Positions 13,558 through 21,089 are shown, counted from the first letter of the stretch. The stretch is 41,997 nt of DNA from Deltaproteobacteria bacterium (GCA_024280335.1 JAJRQI010000068.1:1-41997); one strand, 5' to 3'. Made by a program: numbers and translations. Notes: a model not told the origin generated them from the letters alone.

Positions 13558-13794
13558 ATGAAACCTAGCATTGGAAGACAGGTTGCTGACGAAATGAAGC
13601 GGCGAGGTACCGGCCCGAGAATGTGGGCCAGAGCCCGCAACTTTCACTGGCGGACCGTGAACGAGGTCTTGCATCACGATCTGGGTGGAAAGCGTGGCGG
13701 ACCGAGGACTGATGCCATTTTTGCTGCCCTGATCAAAGATGGTTATATCGACGTAAATCATGAATTTATCAAGCCTATCGAGAACGCGGTTTGA
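13558..13794 (+). CDS. Ner/Cro-like small DNA-binding protein
   Basis: A 78-aa protein from ATG 13558. It begins MKPSIGRQVADEMKRRGTGP and contains WARARNFHWRTVNEVLHHDL, GGKRGGPRTDAIFAALIKDGYI, a pattern seen in small HTH proteins at the start of Mu-like and lambdoid early operons. It is the first rightward gene opposite the CI-like repressor and so probably plays the Cro/Ner part. A 21-bp hairpin-forming repeat follows 9 bp after the stop. Confidence 0.65.
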   Translation: MKPSIGRQVADEMKRRGTGPRMWARARNFHWRTVNEVLHHDLGGKRGGPRTDAIFAALIKDGYIDVNHEFIKPIENAV

Positions 13795-13802
13795 TTTTAT
13801 GA

Positions 13803-13823
13803 AATGACTGTACCAGTCATTTT
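13803..13823 (+). repeat. 21-bp palindromic repeat, copy 2 (after the Ner-like gene)
   Basis: The same 21 bp as at 10584-10604, in the opposite orientation, lie between the Ner-like gene and the CII-like gene. The arms AATGACTG and CAGTCATT are followed by a T run (five T), so a weak terminator that reduces read-through into the CII-like gene is possible; antitermination control would fit lambdoid logic. Confidence 0.55.
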
Positions 13824-13854
13824 TGTCCAGAGTAATTACAGAGAAGGAGATACC

Positions 13855-14310
13855 GTGGAATCACATGAGGCGATGAGGTTAATGGTTGGCGGTAATGCGC
13901 GGGAGATGGCCAAGCGCATTGGTCGCTCGGTCAGTCTGGTGCAGAAATGGTGTGAGCCTTCTGCTGATTTTTCTGACTGTGGTGCTTACAACCCACTGGA
14001 TCGTATCCACGCAATGCTGGAAGAGGCCAAGCGTCTGAACAAGACCCCTCTGGAAATTTACGCTCCACTGCGTTACCTGACCGAAGGACATGGCGTCTTT
14101 ATCCCCCTGCCGCAAGAAAGCTGCTCGATCGAGCAGATCACGATTCAGACCGCAAAAGTTATTAAAGAGGTTGGCGAAGCGTTGACGGCGGCTGGTACTG
14201 CGCTGGCGGATCAAAATTTAAGTCCAAATGAGCGCCGCTTGATGATGAGAGAAATCGACGAGGCGCTGCATGCGCTGGCGACCTTGCAGGGGATGATCCG
14301 CCATGGCTGA
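13855..14310 (+). CDS. phage CII-like regulatory protein
   Basis: A 151-aa protein. GTG 13855 is chosen because AAGGAG precedes it by 6 bp; an upstream ATG at 13804 lies inside the palindrome. The N-terminal half is an HTH (EAMRLMVGGNAREMAKRIG, RSVSLVQKWCEP), then LRYLTEGHGVFIPLPQES and a helical C-terminus (TAKVIKEVGEALTAAGTALA, SPNERRLMMREIDEALHALA). This layout matches the phage regulatory CII family (CP76-like). Such proteins activate repressor or integrase transcription or DNA replication; the target here is not known. Confidence 0.78.
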   Translation: MESHEAMRLMVGGNAREMAKRIGRSVSLVQKWCEPSADFSDCGAYNPLDRIHAMLEEAKRLNKTPLEIYAPLRYLTEGHGVFIPLPQESCSIEQITIQTAKVIKEVGEALTAAGTALADQNLSPNERRLMMREIDEALHALATLQGMIRHG

Positions 14311-14530
14311 CGCTGCCGAAGTGCTGCAACAAATCGAGGATAGGCTGGCGGTGCTGACATCAATTGACGAGCGGTTGAAGTCAATTGAACAACAGCTGGC
14401 CAACCCGACCGGAGTGCTGCCGAACAATGAGCTGACAATTCTTACCTCTGCCCGGGAGTTTAACAGCGGAAATACTGAGTCCCTGGCCGATTGGAACAAG
14501 CGGAAAAAGGCTCTGCGTAAAAAGAATTAA
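14303..14530 (+). CDS. 75-aa coiled-coil protein (element B copy)
   Basis: Starts at ATG 14303, overlapping the CII-like gene by 8 bp. Residues 5-35 (EVLQQIEDRLAVLTSIDERL, KSIEQQL) form a coiled coil; the tail is basic (LADWNKRKKALRKKN) and could contact DNA. It occupies the same place as the 61-aa protein at 6311 in element A, immediately before the twin hairpins. No family recognised. Confidence 0.6.
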   Translation: MADAAEVLQQIEDRLAVLTSIDERLKSIEQQLANPTGVLPNNELTILTSAREFNSGNTESLADWNKRKKALRKKN

Positions 14531-14537
14531 ACGGTTT

Positions 14538-14645
14538 CCGCCTTGTGCGGAGTCGGGTTCTGCTTCCCCTCCCCTCCAGGGGCCGAACCCGACAGATTTT
14601 CACTAGCCCGGGTGGCTTCCCCCTCCTTAGTTGCCCGGGCGCTTT
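14538..14645 (+). ncRNA. twin hairpins with CCCUCC loops (element B copy)
   Basis: A small hairpin (CCGC 14538-14541/GCGG 14547-14550) precedes two large ones. The first has a perfect 9-bp outer stem (GUCGGGUUC 14552-14560/GAACCCGAC 14585-14593) and an inner CCCCU/AGGGG stem that presents the loop CCCCUCC. The second has GCCCGGG 14606-14612/CCCGGGC 14634-14640 with UUCCCCCUCCUUAG in the loop and is followed by GCUUUUU. Element A has the same pair with other stem bases, so the structure and loops are kept while the sequence varies. No gene fits in 14531-14660. Confidence 0.6.
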
Positions 14646-14660
14646 TTAAAGGTGACGATA

Positions 14661-14741
14661 ATGTTTGATTTGCTTGTTACGGCACTAATTCTCCTTTTTT
14701 GTAGCTTTATGGCTTTTCAACCATTTTTGATCGGAGGCTGA
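14661..14741 (+). CDS. 26-aa membrane peptide, MFD...QPFLIGG (element B copy)
   Basis: ATG 14661 follows AAAGGTG. The peptide begins MFDLLV, has a hydrophobic helix with LLFCSFMA, and ends QPFLIGG; 21 of 26 residues equal the element A copy. The last Gly codons supply a GGAGG ribosome site for the next gene, whose ATG shares the A of this TGA. Differences lie mainly in lipid-facing positions (L/T, I/A, V/I), while MFD, FCSFMA and QPFLIGG are fixed, which points to specific contacts rather than a generic membrane anchor. Confidence 0.8.
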   Translation: MFDLLVTALILLFCSFMAFQPFLIGG

Positions 14742-15004
14742 TGATGAATGCCGTTGGGCTTGGAGTATTCGGAATCTTGGTGCTGGTGATGTGGTTTCTG
14801 GCGGTCGTCAGCTACTTCGAAAATAATGAGATCTGGAACAAGGGGATCTGCGCCAAAAACGGCGAACCTTGGGAGGTTCAGGAAGTGAACGGGACTCTGT
14901 GGCTGTTTGCTGGGAATGAACACCATTTGGTCAGGGGGATTATGGTGCCGGGGGCGATTTATGACGCGCTGAAGGCTGATCGTGAGAAGCCGGCGGCGGC
15001 TTAA
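14741..15004 (+). CDS. small membrane protein with NGEPW motif (element B copy)
   Basis: An 87-aa protein with an N-terminal membrane segment (VGLGVFGILVLVMWFLAVVS), then IWNKGICAKNGEPWEVQEV, LWLFAGNEHHLVRGIMVPG and a charged tail. The element A copy shares Cys-x2-NGEPW, the aromatic-FAGN strand and a following G-(I/V)-(M/L)-V. It is coupled to the 26-aa peptide gene by a one-base stop-start overlap. Unknown family; likely acts with the peptide at the membrane. Confidence 0.75.
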   Translation: MMNAVGLGVFGILVLVMWFLAVVSYFENNEIWNKGICAKNGEPWEVQEVNGTLWLFAGNEHHLVRGIMVPGAIYDALKADREKPAAA

Positions 15005-15014
15005 ATAAATCAAT

Positions 15015-15071
15015 TTTGCGGGGCGATGGTAGCTCCAGAAGGTCGGCGCCTCACCGGCCGCGCCCCGCAAA
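15015..15071 (+). ncRNA. long structured hairpin before the FimB-like recombinase gene
   Basis: TTTGCGGGGCG (15015-15025) and CGCCCCGCAAA (15061-15071) form a perfect 11-bp stem. Inside, GGTCGG (15041-15046) pairs with CCGGCC (15054-15059) around CGCCTCA, leaving a 15-nt bulge on the 5' side only. It is 10 bp after the stop of the NGEPW gene and 35 bp before the next gene and has no long T tract, so it is more than a simple terminator. A processing site or regulatory RNA is possible. Confidence 0.45.
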
Positions 15072-15106
15072 CCTTTCACTCTTTGAGGCAATGATCGGAG
15101 GCAACC

Positions 15107-15724
15107 ATGTTTGAACCTACCAAAACCAGAGCTGGCGAAAACTATCTGACAGAATCGGAAGAGAAGCAGATGTTCAGCTACCTGAAGCAGTTAAAAATCC
15201 CCCAGGCCGAGCGCGATTACGTGCTGTTGAAAACCTATCGGCTGATGGCGCTGCGCCGGGTTGAGGGTGTGCGGCTGAATGTTGGCGATGTGTACCGCAA
15301 AACCCGATTGTTCATCGATGAGCGGATCGCCGCCAAGGGCGCAATTGCTGAGCTGCCAATCCCCACCGAATTACAAAAGCTGTTCGCTGCGTTCATCCGT
15401 TGGAAGCGTAAGCAGGGCGAATCTGTGACCGATGACGCCCCTTTGTTTGTCAGCCGCAACGGCACCCGACTATCTATCCGCGCTATCAACGACATCATGA
15501 AAAAGTGGTTAAAGGCCTCGGGCGTTGAGCACCAGGTCACACCGCACGGCCTGCGCCATACCAAAGCACAGCGGATCGTGCGCGATGAGCGATATCTATC
15601 GCCCCATCAGCGGCAGAATGCTCTGCTGCTGGCCAACCGGCAACTGCGACACAAGAGCATGAACAGCACGATGATCTATGTAGCCCCCAGCCGTGAAGAC
15701 ATGGCTGCTGCAGCGGAGCTTTAG
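15107..15724 (+). CDS. short tyrosine recombinase, catalytic domain only (FimB-sized)
   Basis: A 205-aa protein from ATG 15107 (CGGAGG upstream). It begins almost at the catalytic domain: LTESEEKQMFSYLKQLKIP, Arg in LMALRRVEGVRL, HGLRHTKAQ with His and Arg, RHKSMNSTMIYVAP with the second His and the nucleophile Tyr. The separate N-terminal core-binding domain of normal integrases is missing. Proteins of this size and layout include the FimB/FimE invertases. It is not the element's integrase, so it may invert or resolve DNA or serve as a recombination accessory; its target is not evident. Confidence 0.8.
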   Translation: MFEPTKTRAGENYLTESEEKQMFSYLKQLKIPQAERDYVLLKTYRLMALRRVEGVRLNVGDVYRKTRLFIDERIAAKGAIAELPIPTELQKLFAAFIRWKRKQGESVTDDAPLFVSRNGTRLSIRAINDIMKKWLKASGVEHQVTPHGLRHTKAQRIVRDERYLSPHQRQNALLLANRQLRHKSMNSTMIYVAPSREDMAAAAEL

Positions 15725-15726
15725 GG

Positions 15727-16116
15727 ATGACCAAGCAACCAAGGCCAAGAGTGCTGGCCGGCAAAACCTACCTGGAGACCTGTGGTTGTGGTGATGTTTT
15801 TGTCTTCTGCAACGATCACCATGGGCAACTGTTTGAGGTTTTTATCAAGCTTGGCAAGTCGGGCGGCTGCGGATCAGCGACGATGGAAGGGGTAGGCAAA
15901 GTAATGTCAGTGGCGTTGCGCTCAGGCGCGGATCCACTGGATATGGTGAAGGCATTAAAGGGGATTGAGTGTCACAAATCAGCCCCAAAGCGGCCGTCGT
16001 GTTTGACAGCAATTGCGTGGATTGTTGGCGATCATATTGAAGCGAAAGGCGGCGACCTTGAAATTGAGCCGGTTACTGAATCTTTTCAACTGGATCCAGA
16101 AGAGGTGATGGCGTGA
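15727..16116 (+). CDS. stand-alone TSCPD-domain protein (ribonucleotide reductase-like)
   Basis: A 129-aa protein. KLGKSGGCGSATMEGVGKVM, SVALRSGADPLDMVKALKGI and EC match the TSCPD domain found at the C-terminus of B12-dependent ribonucleotide reductases and as separate small proteins. The naming motif is degenerate here (PSCLTAIAWIV in place of TSCPDAIA). There is no reductase catalytic domain nearby, so it would have to act on the host enzyme or has another role, for example tuning nucleotide supply during phage replication; that is inference. The stop overlaps the next GTG. Confidence 0.7.
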   Translation: MTKQPRPRVLAGKTYLETCGCGDVFVFCNDHHGQLFEVFIKLGKSGGCGSATMEGVGKVMSVALRSGADPLDMVKALKGIECHKSAPKRPSCLTAIAWIVGDHIEAKGGDLEIEPVTESFQLDPEEVMA

Positions 16117-16328
16117 CCAGCGGAACTACTTTCAAAACAACTGTCGATATCGAAACCCCGACCAATGTACTGATCGAAGCCGGGACTAAGGCGATGGTGA
16201 TAGCTGTGGAGCGGGAAGCTGAACCGGCTATTTACCTGTGCGAAACGCTGGAAAATCCTCATTTTGAGGTTGATGAATTCTGGTGTTATACGGATCAGAT
16301 GATTTTAGTGGATAAGATCGCCTATTAG
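16113..16328 (+). CDS. 71-aa beta-rich protein of unknown function
   Basis: Starts with GTG overlapping the TSCPD gene stop (GTGA). The sequence alternates as beta strands (FKTTVDIETPTNVLIEAGTK, AMVIAVEREAEPAIYLCETL) and ends DQMILVDKIAY; it resembles a small SH3-like fold. No family recognised. It belongs to the same early operon. Confidence 0.55.
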   Translation: MTSGTTFKTTVDIETPTNVLIEAGTKAMVIAVEREAEPAIYLCETLENPHFEVDEFWCYTDQMILVDKIAY

Positions 16329-16370
16329 TCAAATTTGATGTTTTTGTTGAGCTCGTGCCGGAGGTTTGCA

Positions 16371-16595
16371 ATGTCAATCGAATGCCCAACCTGCCAACAG
16401 AATTGCGACAAATCTGAGTACGCCAGACATCATCTGAATATCATCAATGCAAATTTAAAAGATAAACCTGAGCCAGTCTGTCGGCTTTTTTCGCTGCGAA
16501 CGTTTCGTGGGATCGAGGGCGTTGTCGATCACCGCCAGCCGTCAAGAATGTTTGTCGGTCAGGAACCTCTACTTATGAGAGACAACCGGGGATGA
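16371..16595 (+). CDS. 74-aa putative zinc-binding protein
   Basis: ATG 16371 follows GGAGG; the longer frame from 16335 has no ribosome site. It starts MSIECPTCQQNCDKSEYARH, a Cys-x2-Cys with a later Cys and His that could form a zinc finger, then a non-descript half. It overlaps the SSB-like gene by 4 bp (ATGA), so the two are coupled and may both bind DNA. Confidence 0.55.
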   Translation: MSIECPTCQQNCDKSEYARHHLNIINANLKDKPEPVCRLFSLRTFRGIEGVVDHRQPSRMFVGQEPLLMRDNRG

Positions 16596-17167
16596 GCGAC
16601 AAACACTTTAATATGGGCAATGTCTTCGGTCGAGTGGTGATCGATTCGATCGAGCGCAAGAAGAGCAGTAACAGCGAATACATCAATTTTCAGGTCAACG
16701 TCTCTGGTCGGCGCAGCGGATCGGTGCGGGCCTTCTGCCGCATGTGGAAGGCTGAACGCTTTGAACCGCTACTGAAGCATCTGGAAGCGCGGCCGCTGGA
16801 TCCGTTTTATTTCAAAGGCTTCTTCGGCCAGTTCTGGGACGAAAAGAACACCGTCTATTCCAATTTTACCGTCTACCACTTTGACCAACGCGACAGCGAC
16901 CCACGGGCGGCTTTCATTCTGAAGGGTGAGGTCGACGTGATCAGCGCGGTGAAGCTTGGCCAGCGCATGCTACTGAATGTGCAAAGAGAAGGTCAGGAGA
17001 ATGAGCGACTGGAATTGTGGCTGCAGGATGAAAAGCTGCTCGATATTCCCCAGGCGGAGCAGCTGGTCGAGGTGAAGGGGTACTTGCGCCAGGAGCATCC
17101 GGAAGATGATTTTGGCGGCAGCAGCGGCCCGGTGCGGGCTTTTGTTGAGGAACTGAGGATTTTATGA
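16592..17167 (+). CDS. single-stranded DNA-binding (OB-fold)-like protein
   Basis: A 191-aa protein that reads as two OB-fold-like halves: MGNVFGRVVIDSIERKKSSN, SEYINFQVNVSGR and RAFCRMWKAERFEPLLKHLE for the first, KGEVDVISAVKLGQRMLLNV, LVEVKGYLRQE and VRAFVEELRIL for the second. The G-RV-x5-I and INFQV-x-V pattern and the acidic tail region are SSB-like. Its position directly before a primase-helicase supports a replication role. The closest alternative is a ssDNA annealing accessory; no annealase motif is seen. Confidence 0.6.
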   Translation: MSDKHFNMGNVFGRVVIDSIERKKSSNSEYINFQVNVSGRRSGSVRAFCRMWKAERFEPLLKHLEARPLDPFYFKGFFGQFWDEKNTVYSNFTVYHFDQRDSDPRAAFILKGEVDVISAVKLGQRMLLNVQREGQENERLELWLQDEKLLDIPQAEQLVEVKGYLRQEHPEDDFGGSSGPVRAFVEELRIL

Positions 17168-17448
17168 GTGTTGCCGAATGTGATGCCTATATCACCGAGA
17201 AATTCCAGCAGTTGGCCTCAGTGGTTGATGGCCGTTTTGCTCATGCTGTTGAGGGTGCCAGAACGTGGGGGTATGCCAACCGGCCAGAACTGATGGACAA
17301 GCTGGATATTAAGGTCGAGGAAGACCTGACCGCGCTACGCAACAACGGCTTAATTGCTGAGTTTCGACCGGCTTGTATTAATTTTTTTCGCGCTGAAATG
17401 GAACTGTACCGCGAGCATGCGGTGTTTTTGAGTGGAGGGCAGGCATAG
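17164..17448 (+). CDS. 94-aa helical protein of unknown function
   Basis: Starts at ATG 17164, overlapping the SSB-like gene by 4 bp. It is helical (AECDAYITEKFQQLASVVDG, RPELMDKLDIKVEEDLTALR) with no recognised motif. It lies 3 bp before the primase-helicase gene; GGAGGG near its end serves that gene. Probably a replication accessory by context. Confidence 0.5.
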   Translation: MSVAECDAYITEKFQQLASVVDGRFAHAVEGARTWGYANRPELMDKLDIKVEEDLTALRNNGLIAEFRPACINFFRAEMELYREHAVFLSGGQA

Positions 17449-17451
17449 CCC

Positions 17452-20400
17452 ATGTCCGACTTTGCCACGGTAAAAGACGCTCTCAATCTGAAAACGGTCA
17501 TCGAGCGCGAAACCAATCAAACGATGGGCAAGGATCATCTTCCGGAGTGTCCGTTTTGCGGTGGTCACGACTGTTTTTCCATCCCCAAAGACAAAGAGTT
17601 TTTCAATTGCTTCAAGTGTGACAAGGGTGGCGATATCTTCAGCTTTCTGGAATATCGTCACAGCCTGGATAAGGCCGATGCACTGAAGATGGCGGCAGGG
17701 ATTGCCGGGATCGAGCTGAAGGAGAAAAAGAAGCGACAGCCGAAGCTGAGTGTGACCGATAAAATCCGCCTCGATGCGGCAAAATACTATCACGGCCACA
17801 TGCTGAAAAACGGCGGCAAGGACTATCTGACAAACGTGCGCGGGCACGCTTTGGCAACTCTGGAAAAGGAGCAGATTGGCTTCAGTGATGGCAGCCTGGT
17901 CGATTATCTGCGCGGTCAGGAATTTTCGGATACTGAAATTCTGAAAAGTGGGCTGGCTAAGGAGCGGGAAATCGATGGGCGCAGTGTGCTGCTTGATTTT
18001 TTCGCCAAAGGGCTGGTTATTTTTCCACATTTCAGCAGCGGCAAGGTGCTGCACTTTACTCAGAAAGATCCTGATAAAAAACTGAAATATCAGCTGCCGA
18101 ACAAGGACCGTGATAAACGCTGGGCGTTTTACGGTCAGGATGTTCTCGATAAATATGATGAAATTCTGCTTGTGGAGGGTGAAAACGACCGAATTCAGAT
18201 ACTGAACACCGACATCCGCTATGTCATGGCGATGATCGGCACGATCAGCGCTGAGCAGATCAAGGTGCTGAAAAAACTCTGCAACGGCAAAAAACTATAT
18301 TTGTGGGTTGATAACGATAAGGCGGGTTGTGACTACATCCGCCGAATCTGTACCGGTATGCCTGGGTTGAATGTTCGGGTTGTCGTCTACGGCAAGCCGG
18401 ATGATGATCCGGATGCGTATCTACTCAGTATTGACGGCGAGCGAGCGAAGGAAGCCAGGCGCAAAGAAATAAGGCGGCTGCAGCTGGATGCGGTCGATTA
18501 CATCAGCTGGGAGCTGCAACAGGCGTCGGCGATGTCTACCCTGGAAGAGAAGCTGCTGCACCTGAAAGAAAAGAAAGTTTTTCAGAAGATCGGCATGGAG
18601 CAGGCGATCCGGCAGGATATCTACCGCGAAAAGCTGGAGGTGCTCGGTTTCAGTGAGAAGGCAATCGAGGAGCAGCTGGATTGCAGTCAGGATTTGCTGA
18701 ATCAGATTCAGCAAATGCAGATGTCGGTGGAGAACCCGAAGGATCTGGATCCGATTATTCTGGGTGAGATGATTTTCAAGTTTTTTGCTCGTTATGGCCG
18801 GTTTTACTACGATGTCGAAAATACCGTCTGGCTGATCTATCAGAATGAGACCTACGAGGTCCACAACAACACCAAGTTTAATGCTTTGATGCTGAAGATG
18901 ACGCGCATGATCGTCAGTCAGGCGCCGGGTGCTCAGGTATGGGATGCATTGAAACATACGGCGTATCTGAACGGCAGGCGCATCGATCGCTGCCGGTGGA
19001 TCCACACCGACCAGGTGAAGGATACCATCTATCTGAACCTGAACGGTCCGAACAACAGCATCCTGAAAGTATCACGTGAGCATATCGAAGAGATTACCAA
19101 CGGCATGAATGACGATCATGTGCTGTTGTCTTCTTCCGGCAAAATTTCACCGATGAACTGGTTGCCGGATGTGGATGTTCAGGAGGGGATGACGGCGCTG
19201 AAAGAGTTGGTGTTAGACAACCTGGCGATCGAGAAAAAGCAGCGTTATTTGGTGTTGGCATGGATGATCAGCGGGCTCTGTCCGGATCTGGCGCCCTACC
19301 AGTTTTTGATGAAGTTCGGCGGCTATGCCTCATCAGGTAAATCGACCGGGGCCAAATTTATATCTACTATGTTTTTCGGCAGTGATGAGCTGTCAGACCC
19401 ATCTGGTGCAGCTGCTTTTTCCAACGCTGCGCAAAATCCTCTACTGGTAATCGATAATCTAGAGAACCGCGACCTTAACCGCGGGATGCAAAAATTCCTG
19501 CTGCTGGCGGCAACCAGGGGGCAAAAGGAAAAGCGCAGAGGCGGGACTGATACCGGAACGGTTGATGAAAGCCCGCGGGCGCTGATTTGCGTGACAGCGA
19601 TCGAGCCGTTCACCCTGTCGGAATTGATCACCAGAACCTTTGAAATTCCCTTCGATCGCCGCGTCCATGGCGATGATTCATTCTACGAACAGGAAGTGCT
19701 GGAGAATCTGAAGAAGAAGCGCGATCTAATCATGTCGGCGCTGGTTCGCTTCATCCAGAAAGAGATCCTGACCAACCTGGACCAGCGCAAGCACTACATG
19801 ACCATCCTTAATAAAATGTATAAGGGCCACGCGAAAGATCGCACCAACGCCTACCTGGCACTGCTGATGCTGATTAATTCGCGGCTGATGAAGTACATCC
19901 CTTTTTATTCGCCGGATGATCTTCAATTCGGCCTTGATAAAGATGAGGTTGTCGAGAAAGAGATTTATGAGGCCTGGATCGAGGAGCAGAACAACACGGC
20001 CAGAGAAACGGAAACTGGATCCAATAACATCCTGCAGCTGCTCGGTGGCCTGGTGCGTGAATATATCCAGAACAACAAGGCGCAAGTGCAGCCAGAAATG
20101 GTCGATGGCTATGCTGAGCCGGTATTCACGCTGGAGCATAGTGATTACGGCTTGAAGATGATCAAGACGAGGCCGGAGACTAAGAAAGAAGATGGTGAGA
20201 CTTACATCGTATTTACGATCGAATTCATTGCCACCAGCGCTGAGATGGTCGACGCATTCGATATGTTGGCCAGAAATACCGGCAAGAATAACACCTACGG
20301 CACGGCATCGATCTTCACATCGCGGCTGCGCAACGATCGCAATGTTCTATCAAAATCGGGCTGGGACCTGATTGAGACACCGGGCAAAGCTCCATATTTT

Positions 20401-20454
20401 AAGGTTGTTCGCGGGAACCGGTTCTTCAAGTTCAGGCATACCGTAGTCAGATAG
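17452..20454 (+). CDS. fused DNA primase-helicase
   Basis: A 1000-aa protein. Residues 33-56 are a CHC2 zinc finger (Cys33, Cys36, Cys53, Cys56). A Toprim core follows: ILLVEGENDR near residue 240 and LWVDNDKAG near 285. A long linker (350-590) leads to a P-loop ATPase with Walker A GGYASSGKST near residue 623 and Walker B LLVIDNLENRD near 663, then a helical C-terminal region. It can both prime and unwind and so should be the main replication protein of element B. The candidate iteron origin starts 2 bp after the stop. In element A the same functions are on two genes. Confidence 0.9.
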   Translation: MSDFATVKDALNLKTVIERETNQTMGKDHLPECPFCGGHDCFSIPKDKEFFNCFKCDKGGDIFSFLEYRHSLDKADALKMAAGIAGIELKEKKKRQPKLSVTDKIRLDAAKYYHGHMLKNGGKDYLTNVRGHALATLEKEQIGFSDGSLVDYLRGQEFSDTEILKSGLAKEREIDGRSVLLDFFAKGLVIFPHFSSGKVLHFTQKDPDKKLKYQLPNKDRDKRWAFYGQDVLDKYDEILLVEGENDRIQILNTDIRYVMAMIGTISAEQIKVLKKLCNGKKLYLWVDNDKAGCDYIRRICTGMPGLNVRVVVYGKPDDDPDAYLLSIDGERAKEARRKEIRRLQLDAVDYISWELQQASAMSTLEEKLLHLKEKKVFQKIGMEQAIRQDIYREKLEVLGFSEKAIEEQLDCSQDLLNQIQQMQMSVENPKDLDPIILGEMIFKFFARYGRFYYDVENTVWLIYQNETYEVHNNTKFNALMLKMTRMIVSQAPGAQVWDALKHTAYLNGRRIDRCRWIHTDQVKDTIYLNLNGPNNSILKVSREHIEEITNGMNDDHVLLSSSGKISPMNWLPDVDVQEGMTALKELVLDNLAIEKKQRYLVLAWMISGLCPDLAPYQFLMKFGGYASSGKSTGAKFISTMFFGSDELSDPSGAAAFSNAAQNPLLVIDNLENRDLNRGMQKFLLLAATRGQKEKRRGGTDTGTVDESPRALICVTAIEPFTLSELITRTFEIPFDRRVHGDDSFYEQEVLENLKKKRDLIMSALVRFIQKEILTNLDQRKHYMTILNKMYKGHAKDRTNAYLALLMLINSRLMKYIPFYSPDDLQFGLDKDEVVEKEIYEAWIEEQNNTARETETGSNNILQLLGGLVREYIQNNKAQVQPEMVDGYAEPVFTLEHSDYGLKMIKTRPETKKEDGETYIVFTIEFIATSAEMVDAFDMLARNTGKNNTYGTASIFTSRLRNDRNVLSKSGWDLIETPGKAPYFKVVRGNRFFKFRHTVVR

Positions 20455-20455
20455 G

Positions 20456-20796
20456 GGTGCAGTCTCACCAGGTGGTGCAGTTGGCCATTTGGAGGGTGGT
20501 GCAGTTGTTTGGAAAAGTGGGTGCTCGGAGGATAAATCAGGTGAAAACAGCTGATTTTCTCTTTTTTTTAAGTGTTTCAAGAATTGCCGGGGCATTTTTC
20601 AAAATAACTGCACCACTGCACCACTTTTAACTTAAGTATTTAATTTAATTGAATAAAAGCAGGGTGCAGTTGGTGGTGCAGTTGTGGTGCAGTGTGGTGC
20701 AGTTGTGGTGCAGTCCAAGCCCATGATTAACAACTGCACCACGCAGCAAACCCAGCAACCACGGGGGTTTTGGGACGAGGGGTGCAGTGGTGCAGT
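20456..20796. repeat. iteron cluster, candidate replication origin of element B
   Basis: Thirteen copies of GGTGCAGT (often GGTGCAGTTG) lie here. Direct copies start at 20456, 20474, 20498, 20663, 20675, 20686, 20696, 20707, 20781 and 20789; inverted copies are at 20606, 20615 and 20731. The five from 20663 to 20707 are spaced 10-12 bp, about one helical turn. An AT-rich stretch (20623-20660) lies between the inverted and direct groups. Degenerate copies continue to about 21100, including an inverted pair ACTGCACA 21012-21019/TGTGCAGT 21031-21038. No gene is supported from 20455 to 21089. The layout is that of an iteron-type origin. Confidence 0.65.
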
Positions 20797-21089
20797 GATT
20801 TAAATGCCCAAGGGCCTACTGGAATTCTTAATATTTCTCTGGATCAGCCGGCCGCAGGCCTCGACAGGTTCTTAAAAAGAGTCTTTGAGGAAGTTATTTC
20901 GGGGGCATGGTCGGGCGTCCTAAGTGTAGGCCAGTAGCGGGCTTTGATCAACCCTGTGGCTGCCCTCGTCGCTGTCTGGATAAAAAACGGCTGAGAACAA
21001 ACCTAAAATATACTGCACATTTTTACAAACTGTGCAGTTCGGCAACCTGGGGGCAATATCTTTTCAGTTACTTAGGAGTCAGCGACATC

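Noticed and set aside
20456-20796. CRISPR array
   Set aside because: The repeat unit is only 8-10 bp, occurs in both orientations, and spacing is about one helical turn rather than 30-40 bp spacers; no cas genes are nearby.
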